Both the position numbers and the translations under genes were made by a program. DNA of 64,000 nucleotides from Hyphomicrobiales bacterium (GTDB lineage Bacteria > Pseudomonadota > Alphaproteobacteria > Rhizobiales > Rhizobiaceae). The notes beneath the pieces are model-generated. The model searched no databases. It saw only the letters and a program-made list of their open reading frames with translations, and was not told where the DNA came from. Of this stretch, positions 17,165 through 24,424 are shown piece after piece (within the stretch, counting starts at the first letter, position 1; each line of letters starts with the position of its first letter). The stretch covers positions 118,748 to 182,747 of the forward strand of contig UBNQ01000024.1 in the NCBI GenBank assembly GCA_900466875.1. Reading direction: 5' to 3'.

Positions 17165-17835
17165 GCCTGTGACAACGGCTTTCTGGTCAGCGCGTGCTCG
17201 ACGCCACCCTGGATATGTCGTTCAAGTACGTCTCTGGCCAGCTTTTGGTCCCGCTTCATCGCGGCATCCAGAAGAAGTTGATGCTCGTCAGCCGCAACAT
17301 TGCCGCGGTAGGATAGCGCCACCATCTGATAACGAAGGTATTTGTCGAACACCACGGAATGGGTGTCCATCAGAAGCTTGGAGCCGCAGGCGGAGATCAG
17401 TGCCTGGTGAAATTCCCAGTCGTACCGTTTCCAATCTTCAGTTCGTGTGACGTCACCGCTGGCCATGATCTGCTCCATTCGCGCCAGCTTGTGATGCGCC
17501 GAGACCAGTCTCGCCTCCCACTCGACCCCGCCATTCTCGAAGGACTGGGCCAGCGCATGGGTTTCCAGCAAAAGCCGAAGCTCGGCCGTTTCCTTAAGAT
17601 CCGCTACCGAGATTGTAGCAACCTCGAAACCGCGCTGGCCTTCTGCCGTGACGAGGCCTTCCGACGACAAGCGATTGAGGATTTCCCTGAGCGTGCTGAC
17701 GCTGGTCGCATAGCTGTCCTTCAATTTCTCAAGCTTGAGCTTCAGGCCGGGATGCAACCTTCCGAAAATGATATCGGCTCTGATCCGCTTGTAGGTGGAC
17801 TCGGCGACGGTTTCGATCGGTGTTTCCGGTAGCAT
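17161..17835 (-). CDS. GntR/FCD-family regulator, copy 2 of a tandem pair
   Basis: A 224-residue paralog of the next gene, with the same GntR helix-turn-helix (ESTYKRIRADIIFG, VSTLREILNRLSSEGLV) and FCD domain. ATG 17835 is preferred because CAGAG lies eight bases upstream; ATG 17841 is too close to that site and longer starts run into unconserved sequence. It is the first gene of the two-regulator operon. The pair probably represses or activates the quiC and ABC/aroQ promoters at 19.8-20.0 kb in response to quinate, shikimate or protocatechuate. Whether the two act as a heterodimer is an open question. Confidence 0.87.
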   Translation of the reverse strand: MLPETPIETVAESTYKRIRADIIFGRLHPGLKLKLEKLKDSYATSVSTLREILNRLSSEGLVTAEGQRGFEVATISVADLKETAELRLLLETHALAQSFENGGVEWEARLVSAHHKLARMEQIMASGDVTRTEDWKRYDWEFHQALISACGSKLLMDTHSVVFDKYLRYQMVALSYRGNVAADEHQLLLDAAMKRDQKLARDVLERHIQGGVEHALTRKPLSQA

Positions 17836-17875
17836 TGGCATATCTCTGGCATTTCTTTTATCATCATATAATCGC

Positions 17876-17903
17876 CAATACCCCAGTTCCCCAACCGGTA
17901 TTG
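17876..17903. promoter_or_regulatory. inverted repeat CAATACC-N14-GGTATTG upstream of the GntR pair
   Basis: A perfect 7-base inverted repeat (17876-17882 and 17897-17903) lies about 40 bases upstream of the first GntR start. A second overlapping dyad, AACCGG (17893-17898) and CCGGTT (17911-17916), shares the region. The position suits autoregulation of the regulator operon. Binding is inferred. Confidence 0.4.
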
Positions 17904-17918
17904 TTATTTCCCGGTTCG

Positions 17919-17939
17919 GCCGATGCAAAAAGCATCGGC
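17919..17939 (-). terminator. hairpin downstream of quiC
   Basis: GCCGATGC (17919-17926) pairs perfectly with GCATCGGC (17932-17939) around an A5/T5 loop, starting eight bases after the quiC stop codon. No U-run follows on the quiC strand. It may attenuate or protect the quiC message rather than end it cleanly, allowing some read-through into the GntR genes. Confidence 0.55.
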
Positions 17940-17946
17940 AACCGAG

Positions 17947-19836
17947 CTAAAGTCTTGGTACGCCTTCCGGCCGGAGCGCCTTCTTCAGCGCGGCGATACG
18001 AAAGATCGCATTCGCCGCGCCATAACCACGATAACCGCTGCGCTGTACGATTTCGAAAAAGAAGCCCTCACCGAAAGTCGAGCTGTAAAGCTGGAAATAT
18101 TCGCCATGGTCGTCCCGATCATACAGAATATTATTCTCCCTTAATCTTTCCGTGAGGTTCGGGTCGAGGCCGAATCTCGCTTCGAGATCCCCGTAATAGT
18201 TCGATGATATGATGAGGGGCTGGAAGCCGTTTGTCCGCAGAGCCGTTGCCGTCGCGAATATGTCATCCGTGTGGAAGGCGATATGCTGTACGCTGGAGCC
18301 GAATTTTTCGGCGATGAAATGTCCGGCAAGCGTACGTCGGTTTTCCGCTCCGTTAAGGGTGATCCGCAGGACGCCCGACGTGTTCTCCACGACCTGACTG
18401 CGCACAATCCCGGCAGGGTCGATAATGTCGACCATGGGCGTCTTATGCGTCTCGAAGATCGAGTTGTAGAACAAAAGCCAGGTCAGCATCTCGTCATAGG
18501 CAACCGTTTGGGCCACATGGTCGACATGCCGCAGATGCGTCGGTTCAATGTCGGCATCATCCGTGACCGGGCTGAAATCGATTTCGGCGAAGCGACCGAG
18601 ATCGCTGTGGTCGTCGATCAGGTAGACCAGCCCGCCACCAACGCCTCGGATCGCCGGGATTTCGACCTCGCCTTCGCCGACAGGCTGAACGAATGGCTCC
18701 GCACCGAGCGCAAGCGCGCGCGAAAAAGCCTTGCGCGCATCATCCACCAGAAGCGCGATCGCATATGCCGATGTCCCGTGCACCGCGAAGGAGGCATTGG
18801 CAAAACCTTGCCCCTCGGTATTGACGAGCAACCGGATCTTGCCCTGCTCGAAGATGGACACCTTCTTGCTGCGGTGGATCGCGGTGTGCCGAAAGCCGAG
18901 CGTATGAAGAAGTTCGACAAGTTTGTCCGCATCCGTATCGTCGGCGGAAAATTCCACGAAACCGACACCTTCGACGGTTGCGCGCCGCGGCATGTCGGCC
19001 ACCGTCAGGGTCGCGGCATCGGGCCTGCGACGCACTTCGTCCCCCAGGTAGATCAGCGAGCGATGCCCGTCGGCAGCAATGGCTTTCGGTGAGCCGCCGC
19101 GAAACTGGTCGTTGAATATCTCCAAGGAGAGATAGCCGTCATAACCGGTTGCGGCGACCGCCGCAGTGAAGTCGGCGACCGGCAGATCGCCTTCGCCCGG
19201 CATGTTGCGGAAATGCCTTGACCAGTAGAGCAAGTCCATATCGATCAACGGCGCGTCGGCCATCTGCACGATGAAGATCTTGTCCTTGGGGATGGAACGG
19301 ATCGAGTTGATCTCGATCTTGCGTGACAGGGTGTGAAAGCTGTCGAGAATAATACCGATATTCGGGTGATCGGCTCGACGAACGATTTCCCATGCGTCGC
19401 GATGGTCATTGACGTGGCAGCCCCATGCCAGTGCCTCGTATCCGACTTTCAGGCCGCGTCTGGCGGCGCGCTCTCCAAGCTCATGGAAATCCGCAGCTGC
19501 TCTGTCGATCCCGCCGAGCGCCGCAGGCGAGACGTTCGAACAGACGAGCACGAGATCGGTGCCAAGCTGCTGCATGATATCGAACTTCCGCTCGGCCCGA
19601 TCGAAGGTTCGGCTTCTAAGCGGTTCCGGCATGCCCTCGAAATCACGGAAGGGCTGGAACAGGGTAATTTCCAGCCCATGGTCGCGAACCATTTTGCCGA
19701 CATCCGTCGGACTGCCGTCGAAAGCAAGAAAGTCGTTTTCGAAGATTTCGACGCCGTCGAAACCCGCCGCAGCAATGGCTGCCAGTTTTTCGGGGAACTC
19801 TCCGCTGATCGAGACTGTGGCGATCGACGTCTTCAT
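17947..19836 (-). CDS. quiC: 3-dehydroshikimate dehydratase, two-domain QuiC type
   Basis: A 629-residue enzyme converting 3-dehydroshikimate to protocatechuate, the step that joins quinate/shikimate breakdown to the pca pathway. The N-terminal half is a sugar-phosphate-isomerase-like TIM barrel. The metal ligands known from Pseudomonas QuiC1 (Glu134, Asp165, Gln191, Glu239) are present at the same numbers: E134 in VGYEALAWG, D165 in GIILDSFHT, Q191 in IVQMADAP, E239 in LSLEIFND. The C-terminal half (about 290-629) is a vicinal-oxygen-chelate domain resembling 4-hydroxyphenylpyruvate dioxygenase (HLRHVDHVAQTV, SVQHIAFHTDDI, FFEIVQRSGYRGYG). It is divergent from the ABC/aroQ operon across a region rich in dyads. 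Confidence 0.95.
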   Translation of the reverse strand: MKTSIATVSISGEFPEKLAAIAAAGFDGVEIFENDFLAFDGSPTDVGKMVRDHGLEITLFQPFRDFEGMPEPLRSRTFDRAERKFDIMQQLGTDLVLVCSNVSPAALGGIDRAAADFHELGERAARRGLKVGYEALAWGCHVNDHRDAWEIVRRADHPNIGIILDSFHTLSRKIEINSIRSIPKDKIFIVQMADAPLIDMDLLYWSRHFRNMPGEGDLPVADFTAAVAATGYDGYLSLEIFNDQFRGGSPKAIAADGHRSLIYLGDEVRRRPDAATLTVADMPRRATVEGVGFVEFSADDTDADKLVELLHTLGFRHTAIHRSKKVSIFEQGKIRLLVNTEGQGFANASFAVHGTSAYAIALLVDDARKAFSRALALGAEPFVQPVGEGEVEIPAIRGVGGGLVYLIDDHSDLGRFAEIDFSPVTDDADIEPTHLRHVDHVAQTVAYDEMLTWLLFYNSIFETHKTPMVDIIDPAGIVRSQVVENTSGVLRITLNGAENRRTLAGHFIAEKFGSSVQHIAFHTDDIFATATALRTNGFQPLIISSNYYGDLEARFGLDPNLTERLRENNILYDRDDHGEYFQLYSSTFGEGFFFEIVQRSGYRGYGAANAIFRIAALKKALRPEGVPRL

Positions 19837-19914
19837 GGCGCTCTCCTCACAAGCAGCTCCAAGGCTCTCTTACCGTATATGATACTACCGGCCCGATGGG
19901 CAAACGTAAAATAT

Positions 19915-19936
19915 CATAGATTTTTGAAAAACTATG
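19915..19936. promoter_or_regulatory. near-palindrome CATAG...CTATG upstream of quiC
   Basis: A 22-base near-palindrome with outer arms CATAG and CTATG and inner arms TTTT and AAAA. Flanking ATATCA (19911-19916) and TGATAT (19938-19943) add symmetry. A further small dyad GTAT-ATG-ATAC lies at 19875-19885. It is in the quiC/ABC divergent promoter region and is a candidate GntR/FCD site. Binding is inferred. Confidence 0.45.
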
Positions 19937-19956
19937 TTGATATGGATTGTGTCTCA

Positions 19957-19969
19957 TGTCAATTTGACA
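19957..19969. promoter_or_regulatory. perfect dyad TGTCAA-T-TTGACA upstream of the ABC/aroQ operon
   Basis: TGTCAATTTGACA is a perfect 6+1+6 inverted repeat. It lies 54 bases upstream of the binding-protein start. Its right arm equals a consensus -35 hexamer, so a bound protein there could block RNA polymerase. No clear -10 is seen at the right spacing downstream, so the overlap with a promoter is not certain. Confidence 0.5.
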
Positions 19970-20023
19970 AATGTCAGCAGGAGGAGTGCTGGCAGGCCGA
20001 ACGGGCCATAGGAGGAGGATCAG

Positions 20024-20854
20024 ATGTTGACATTCATATTGAAGCGCCGCCAGGCGCTGCTGGGAAGTCTTGCTTTCGCGCTTACTGCGGCACTGGCTCA
20101 GCCGGCAGCTGCGATCACACCTGAAGAGATAAAGGCCAAAGGCAAGCTCGTCGTCGGCATACAGGGCGATAACCCGCCATGGGGTTTCGTGACCAGCGGC
20201 GGCAAACAGGACGGTTTCGACGCGGAGATGGGGACCCTGTTCGCAAAGGAGCTTGGTGTCGAGGTTGAATTCGTACCGCTCGAAGTGAGCAACCGGATAC
20301 CGGCCCTGACTTCCGGCCGCGTCGATATCCTGTTTGCCACGATGGCGATGCTTCCGGACCGCGCAAAGGCGGTGCAGTTCAGCCAGCCCTATAACGCCAA
20401 TGCCATCGTGCTCATCGGCCCGAAGGACAAGTCGATCAAGTCCAACGAGGACATGGCCGGCCTGACGATCAGCGTTGCCAAGGGTGCAGCCCAGGATACA
20501 CAGGTCACCAAGAATGCACCGTCCAGCGCCACGATCCGGCGTTACGATGGCGATGCGGCAAGTGTTCAGGCGCTCGCGTCCGGTCAGGTCGATGCACTCG
20601 GCGGCAACATCTTCTATCTCGAGCGCGTCGAAAAGGCGGTCCCTGGAAAATACGAGAACAAGCTCGAATTCCAGAAACTCTACAACGGCGCCTGCACTCG
20701 TCTGGGTGAAAAGGAAATCAACGTCGCGGTGAATGCCTTCATCGACAAGATCAAGGCCAATGGCGAGCTGAAGAAAATCTACGACAAGTGGATGAAAGTG
20801 CCGCTGCCCGAGTTTCCGAAAAGCCTCGAAGGCATTCCATTCACCGCAAACTGA
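20024..20854 (+). CDS. ABC transporter periplasmic binding protein, amino-acid (SBP_bac_3) fold; proposed quinate/shikimate binder
   Basis: A 276-residue secreted solute-binding protein with a signal peptide (cut near QPAAAI, residue 31). The SBP_bac_3 fold is shown by GDNPPWGFV, GFDAEMGTLFAKELGV and DRAKAVQFSQPY. The carboxylate-binding arginine of the family is retained (R113). By my eye alignment, the aspartate that holds the amino group is replaced by asparagine (N195 in ALGGNIFYLE), which would suit a hydroxy acid rather than an amino acid. A strong GGAGGAGG precedes the start. It heads an operon with aroQ, two permeases, an ATPase and two dehydrogenases. The substrate is inferred from that context. 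Confidence 0.85.
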   Translation: MLTFILKRRQALLGSLAFALTAALAQPAAAITPEEIKAKGKLVVGIQGDNPPWGFVTSGGKQDGFDAEMGTLFAKELGVEVEFVPLEVSNRIPALTSGRVDILFATMAMLPDRAKAVQFSQPYNANAIVLIGPKDKSIKSNEDMAGLTISVAKGAAQDTQVTKNAPSSATIRRYDGDAASVQALASGQVDALGGNIFYLERVEKAVPGKYENKLEFQKLYNGACTRLGEKEINVAVNAFIDKIKANGELKKIYDKWMKVPLPEFPKSLEGIPFTAN

Positions 20855-20962
20855 CACGGGCCTCCCCGGTATTCAGTCGATGGCAGGCGGGCGTCCTTAA
20901 CGACGCCTTCAGTGCCGGTGCCGGGTTCATGCCCTGGCGCCGGTGCTGCTGGAGCAATTCCC

Positions 20963-21406
20963 ATGAGCAAGAAAATCTTCGTTCTCAACGGTCCGAACCT
21001 CAACCTTCTGGGAGAGCGGGAACCGGAAATCTACGGCACGACAACCCTCGCCGATATCTCCAACGCATGCCGGACAAGGGCGTCCGGGCTCGGTTTTTCG
21101 GTTGATTTCAGGCAGACGAATTTCGAAGGCGAACTGGTGGAATCCGTCCACCGGGCCCGCCGAGAGGCCTGTGGAATCATCATCAATCCGGCCGGCTATA
21201 CATTCACCTCGATCGCCCTTCTGGATGCGTTGAAGATGTTCGACGGTCCGAAGATCGAGCTGCACATCTCCAACGTCCATGCCCGCGAGAGCATCTACCA
21301 TAATTCGCTGATTTCGCGCACCGCCACAGGCATCATGATCGGTTTTGGTGCGCGTGGTTACGAACTTGCCATTGAGGCCATGGCCGGAATGGTCAAGCCA
21401 TCCTGA
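20963..21406 (+). CDS. aroQ: type II 3-dehydroquinate dehydratase
   Basis: A 147-residue type II dehydroquinase interconverting 3-dehydroquinate and 3-dehydroshikimate, normally a homododecamer. The family start FVLNGPNLNLLGEREPEIYG carries the catalytic Arg19 and Tyr24 and the binding Asn12. The loop NPAGYTFTSIALLDAL and ELHISNVHARE, with the catalytic histidine, follow. The start at 20963 has GGAG eight bases upstream; an earlier in-frame ATG gives an unconserved proline/glycine-rich extension. Its insertion between the binding-protein and permease genes makes a catabolic role likely, with product passed to QuiC. Confidence 0.95.
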   Translation: MSKKIFVLNGPNLNLLGEREPEIYGTTTLADISNACRTRASGLGFSVDFRQTNFEGELVESVHRARREACGIIINPAGYTFTSIALLDALKMFDGPKIELHISNVHARESIYHNSLISRTATGIMIGFGARGYELAIEAMAGMVKPS

Positions 21407-21427
21407 GGCCCATCTGCAGGAAACGCC

Positions 21428-22096
21428 ATGAATTACACCTTGGATTTTACCCCAGTCATAGATGGCCTGCCCAGTCTTCTGACGGCCTGTCTCGGAACTT
21501 TCACGCTTGCCATCTGCGGCATGCTGCTTGCGACCGTGATCGGGATCGGCGGCGTCATTCTGCGCCAGTCGCCTCTGGCGGCGTTGCGCTGGCTGGTGAT
21601 CGGCTTCGTCGAGCTGATCAGAAACACGCCCTTTCTGGTGCAGATCTTCTTCATCTATTTCGCCTTGCCGCTTGCGGGGGTAAGGCTCGATCCGACGCCC
21701 ACTGCAATCATCGCGCTCGGCATCAATGGCGGTGCCTATGCGATCGAGATCATTCGCGGCGGCGTACAATCCATTCCCAAGGGACAGATGGAGGCGGGTC
21801 TCGCGCTCGGCCTGCACAAGGCACAGGTGTTCCGCCTGATCATCCTGAAGCCGGCGCTGAGAGCCATTTACCCGTCTCTGACAAGCCAGTTCGTGCTCCT
21901 GACGCTATCGACGAGCATTGCCTCTGCGATCTCGGCCTATGAGCTGACCTCCGTTTCGCAACGGATCGAGTCCGACAGCTTCCGCAGTTTCGAGGTCTAT
22001 TTCACGGTCACGGGCTTCTACCTCGTCATATCCTGGGTGATGATGCGCTTCTTCGCGCTCTTTTCCGCCCGCTATTTCAGCTATCCGGTGAAGTGA
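21428..22096 (+). CDS. polar-amino-acid-type ABC permease 1
   Basis: A 222-residue inner-membrane permease of the HisM/GlnP group with about five helices. The EAA-type loop is visible as ALGINGGAYAIEIIRGGVQSIPKGQMEAGLALGLHKAQVFRLIILKPAL. It should form a heterodimer with the next permease. AGGAA lies seven bases upstream of its ATG. It lies 21 bases after aroQ in the same operon. Proposed substrate, quinate or shikimate, is from context only. Confidence 0.92.
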   Translation: MNYTLDFTPVIDGLPSLLTACLGTFTLAICGMLLATVIGIGGVILRQSPLAALRWLVIGFVELIRNTPFLVQIFFIYFALPLAGVRLDPTPTAIIALGINGGAYAIEIIRGGVQSIPKGQMEAGLALGLHKAQVFRLIILKPALRAIYPSLTSQFVLLTLSTSIASAISAYELTSVSQRIESDSFRSFEVYFTVTGFYLVISWVMMRFFALFSARYFSYPVK

Positions 22097-22105
22097 GGAA
22101 CGTTC

Positions 22106-22747
22106 ATGGGTCGCGAGGAATTCGTTTTTCTTCTCATCGGTCTGAAATGGACCGTCGCTCTGTCGATCGTCGCTTTCGTCTGCGGTTGTGTCGCGGGGCT
22201 CGTGGTGGCTCTGGCGCGCACATCCGGCATCGCCATCGTCGAGGGCGTCACGGCCTTCTACATCGCCATCTTCCAAGGCACGCCGCTGCTGATGCAGCTC
22301 TTTGTCGTCTATTACGGGCTGGCGCTGGTCGGCATAAGGATGGATGCCTGGGCAGCCGTCTCGGTGGGGCTTACCCTGCACGCCAGCGCCTATCTCGGTG
22401 AAATCTGGCGCGGCTCGATCGAGGCGGTACCACGTGGCCAGACGGAAGCGGCCAAGGCGCTTGCGCTGGGCTATGTCTCACGCATGAAGGATGTCGTTCT
22501 GCCGCAGGCGATCCGCATCTCGCTCCCCGCAACGGTCGGTTTTCTGGTGCAACTGATCAAGGGCACGTCGCTTGCCTCGATCGTCGGCTTCACCGAACTT
22601 ACCCGCGCCGGCAACATCATCTCCAACCAGATCTTCCAGCCGATCACGGTATTCGGCATCGTCGGCGCTCTCTACTTCATCATGTGCTGCCCGCTGACCA
22701 TCTGGGGCGCCCATCTGGAACGTCGCTTCGCAGCTTCGGCGCGCTGA
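22106..22747 (+). CDS. polar-amino-acid-type ABC permease 2
   Basis: A 213-residue partner permease. The family phrase [19 protein letters not shown] and the coupling loop [44 protein letters not shown] are clear, with about five helices. It starts nine bases after the first permease stop, with GAGGAA seven bases upstream. Together the two permeases and the downstream ATPase make a complete importer with the binding protein at 20.0 kb. Confidence 0.92.
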   Translation: MGREEFVFLLIGLKWTVALSIVAFVCGCVAGLVVALARTSGIAIVEGVTAFYIAIFQGTPLLMQLFVVYYGLALVGIRMDAWAAVSVGLTLHASAYLGEIWRGSIEAVPRGQTEAAKALALGYVSRMKDVVLPQAIRISLPATVGFLVQLIKGTSLASIVGFTELTRAGNIISNQIFQPITVFGIVGALYFIMCCPLTIWGAHLERRFAASAR

Positions 22748-22794
22748 CGGCGCTGTCCATCATGATCCAAACAGAATATCCCGGAGATTCACCC

Positions 22795-23565
22795 ATGATC
22801 CAGACAGCCACCAAGGCCGATACCACCGAACCGATGATCACCATGTCGGATGTCGGCAAATGGTATGGAGCATTCCAGGCGCTGCACGATGTCGACATCA
22901 CGGTCGCCAAGGGTGAGCGGATCGTGCTCTGCGGGCCATCGGGCAGCGGTAAGTCGACGCTGATCCGCTGCATCAACCATCTGGAAGCCTATCAGAAAGG
23001 CGAGATTCATGTCGGCGGCATCCTGCTCGGGCATTCGTCGAAGACGATCGATGCAGTTCGCCGCGAGGTCGGCATGGTCTTCCAGCAGTTCAATCTCTTT
23101 CCGCACCTCACCGTGCTGCAGAACTGCATGCTGGCACCGATCCGGGCGCTGGGCCTGTCCAAGGCCGAGGCGCAGGAGCGGGCGAAAAGCCTGCTTGAGC
23201 GGGTGAAGATTTCCGAACAGGCCGAGAAATATCCCGCGCAGTTATCCGGTGGACAACAGCAGCGCGTCGCCATCGCCCGGGCGCTGTGCATGCGCCCCAA
23301 GGTCATGCTGTTCGACGAACCGACGTCGGCCCTCGACCCGGAAATGGTCAAGGAAGTGCTCGATACGATGATAGCCCTCGCGGAAGAGGGGATGACCATG
23401 ATCTGCGTTACCCATGAGATGGGCTTCGCCCGACAGGTCGCGGACCGGGTGATCTTCATGGCGAACGGCGCGATCGTGGAGGAAGCACCGCCGGCCGAAT
23501 TCTTCTCCAATCCGCAGCATGAACGTACCCGGAAATTCCTGGGTGAGATTCTCGGAAGACACTGA
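22795..23565 (+). CDS. amino-acid-type ABC transporter ATPase (GlnQ/HisP-like)
   Basis: A 256-residue ATPase with Walker [11 protein letters not shown]-loop [16 protein letters not shown], signature [15 protein letters not shown], Walker [15 protein letters not shown] and H-loop [15 protein letters not shown], all in the GlnQ/HisP style. ATG 22795 has GGAG eight bases upstream. An in-frame ATG at 22762 opens with a near-copy of the same codons (MIQTEY... against MIQTAT...) but has no ribosome-binding site. It completes the importer and is followed 20 bases later by the shikimate-dehydrogenase-like gene. Confidence 0.93.
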   Translation: MIQTATKADTTEPMITMSDVGKWYGAFQALHDVDITVAKGERIVLCGPSGSGKSTLIRCINHLEAYQKGEIHVGGILLGHSSKTIDAVRREVGMVFQQFNLFPHLTVLQNCMLAPIRALGLSKAEAQERAKSLLERVKISEQAEKYPAQLSGGQQQRVAIARALCMRPKVMLFDEPTSALDPEMVKEVLDTMIALAEEGMTMICVTHEMGFARQVADRVIFMANGAIVEEAPPAEFFSNPQHERTRKFLGEILGRH

Positions 23566-23585
23566 GGCCCCAAAGGTAGACGCCG

Positions 23586-24413
23586 ATGATCAACGGCAAC
23601 ACAAAACTCATCGCCCATCTCGGATTTCCGACGCATTCGTTCAAGGCGCCGCTGATCTACAATCCCTATTTCGAGAAGAACGGCATCGATGCCGTCGTCG
23701 TGCCGATGGGATGCCGTCCGGAAGACTATCAGCTCTTCCTGAAGCTCGTTTTCAGGCTGTCCAACATCCATGGTGCGCTGATCACCATGCCGCACAAGAT
23801 CTCCACGATGGCTTTGCTGGGCGAAGTCTCCAAGAGCGCTCAGGTGGCCGGTGCATGCAACGCGGTGCGTCTGAAGCCGGACGGCACGTTGCTCGGTGAC
23901 ATGTTCGACGGCGAGGGGTTCGTGCGCGGTGTCACGCGCCGCGGACGCAAGATCGAGGGCAGCAGGGCCATCATGGCCGGTGCCGGCGGCGTGGGTTCGG
24001 CGATTGCCGCTTCGCTCGCCAGGGCCGGGTTGGCGGAGCTGGCGTTGTCTGACCCTTCTACACCGATGATGGAAGGGCTGGCCGATCGCCTGCGTCGCCA
24101 TTACCCCGCCTTGAAGGTAGAGACCGGCATATCGGACCCTGCGGGATACGAGATTGTCGTCAACGCAACACCACTCGGCATGGATGACGATGATCCTCTG
24201 CCTTTCGATGCCGCGCGGATTGCACCATCCGCCTTCGTCGGGGAGGTCGTGCTCAGCAAGGAGATAACTCCGTTTCTGGCAGCGGCGCGGGCGCTCGGGT
24301 GCCAGTATCAGGTGGGAACCGACATGTTGTTCGAACAAATCCCGGCCTATCTCGAATTCTTCGACCTGCCGACGACGACAGCGGAAGATCTCCGCGCGAT
24401 CGCTCGGTTGTGA
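23586..24413 (+). CDS. AroE-like shikimate/quinate dehydrogenase
   Basis: A 275-residue NAD(P)-dependent dehydrogenase of the shikimate dehydrogenase family. It is expected to oxidise shikimate and/or quinate to dehydroshikimate or dehydroquinate. The catalytic lysine (K71 in ALITMPHK) and aspartate (D108 in GDMFDGEGF) are present, as is the nucleotide loop GAGGVGSAIAASLA. The substrate-binding motif differs from biosynthetic AroE: H17-S18-F19-K20-A21-P22 places lysine where the second serine or threonine usually sits. Together with the catabolic operon, this argues against a housekeeping AroE. Cofactor and substrate preference cannot be read with confidence. Confidence 0.88.
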   Translation: MINGNTKLIAHLGFPTHSFKAPLIYNPYFEKNGIDAVVVPMGCRPEDYQLFLKLVFRLSNIHGALITMPHKISTMALLGEVSKSAQVAGACNAVRLKPDGTLLGDMFDGEGFVRGVTRRGRKIEGSRAIMAGAGGVGSAIAASLARAGLAELALSDPSTPMMEGLADRLRRHYPALKVETGISDPAGYEIVVNATPLGMDDDDPLPFDAARIAPSAFVGEVVLSKEITPFLAAARALGCQYQVGTDMLFEQIPAYLEFFDLPTTTAEDLRAIARL

Positions 24414-24424
24414 AGGAGTTAGAC

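Noticed and set aside
22762..22807. Near-duplicate ATGATCCA(A/G)ACAG start segments before the ABC ATPase
   Set aside because: Both ATGs are in frame; only the second has a ribosome-binding site. Treated as a chance or relic micro-duplication, not a separate feature.
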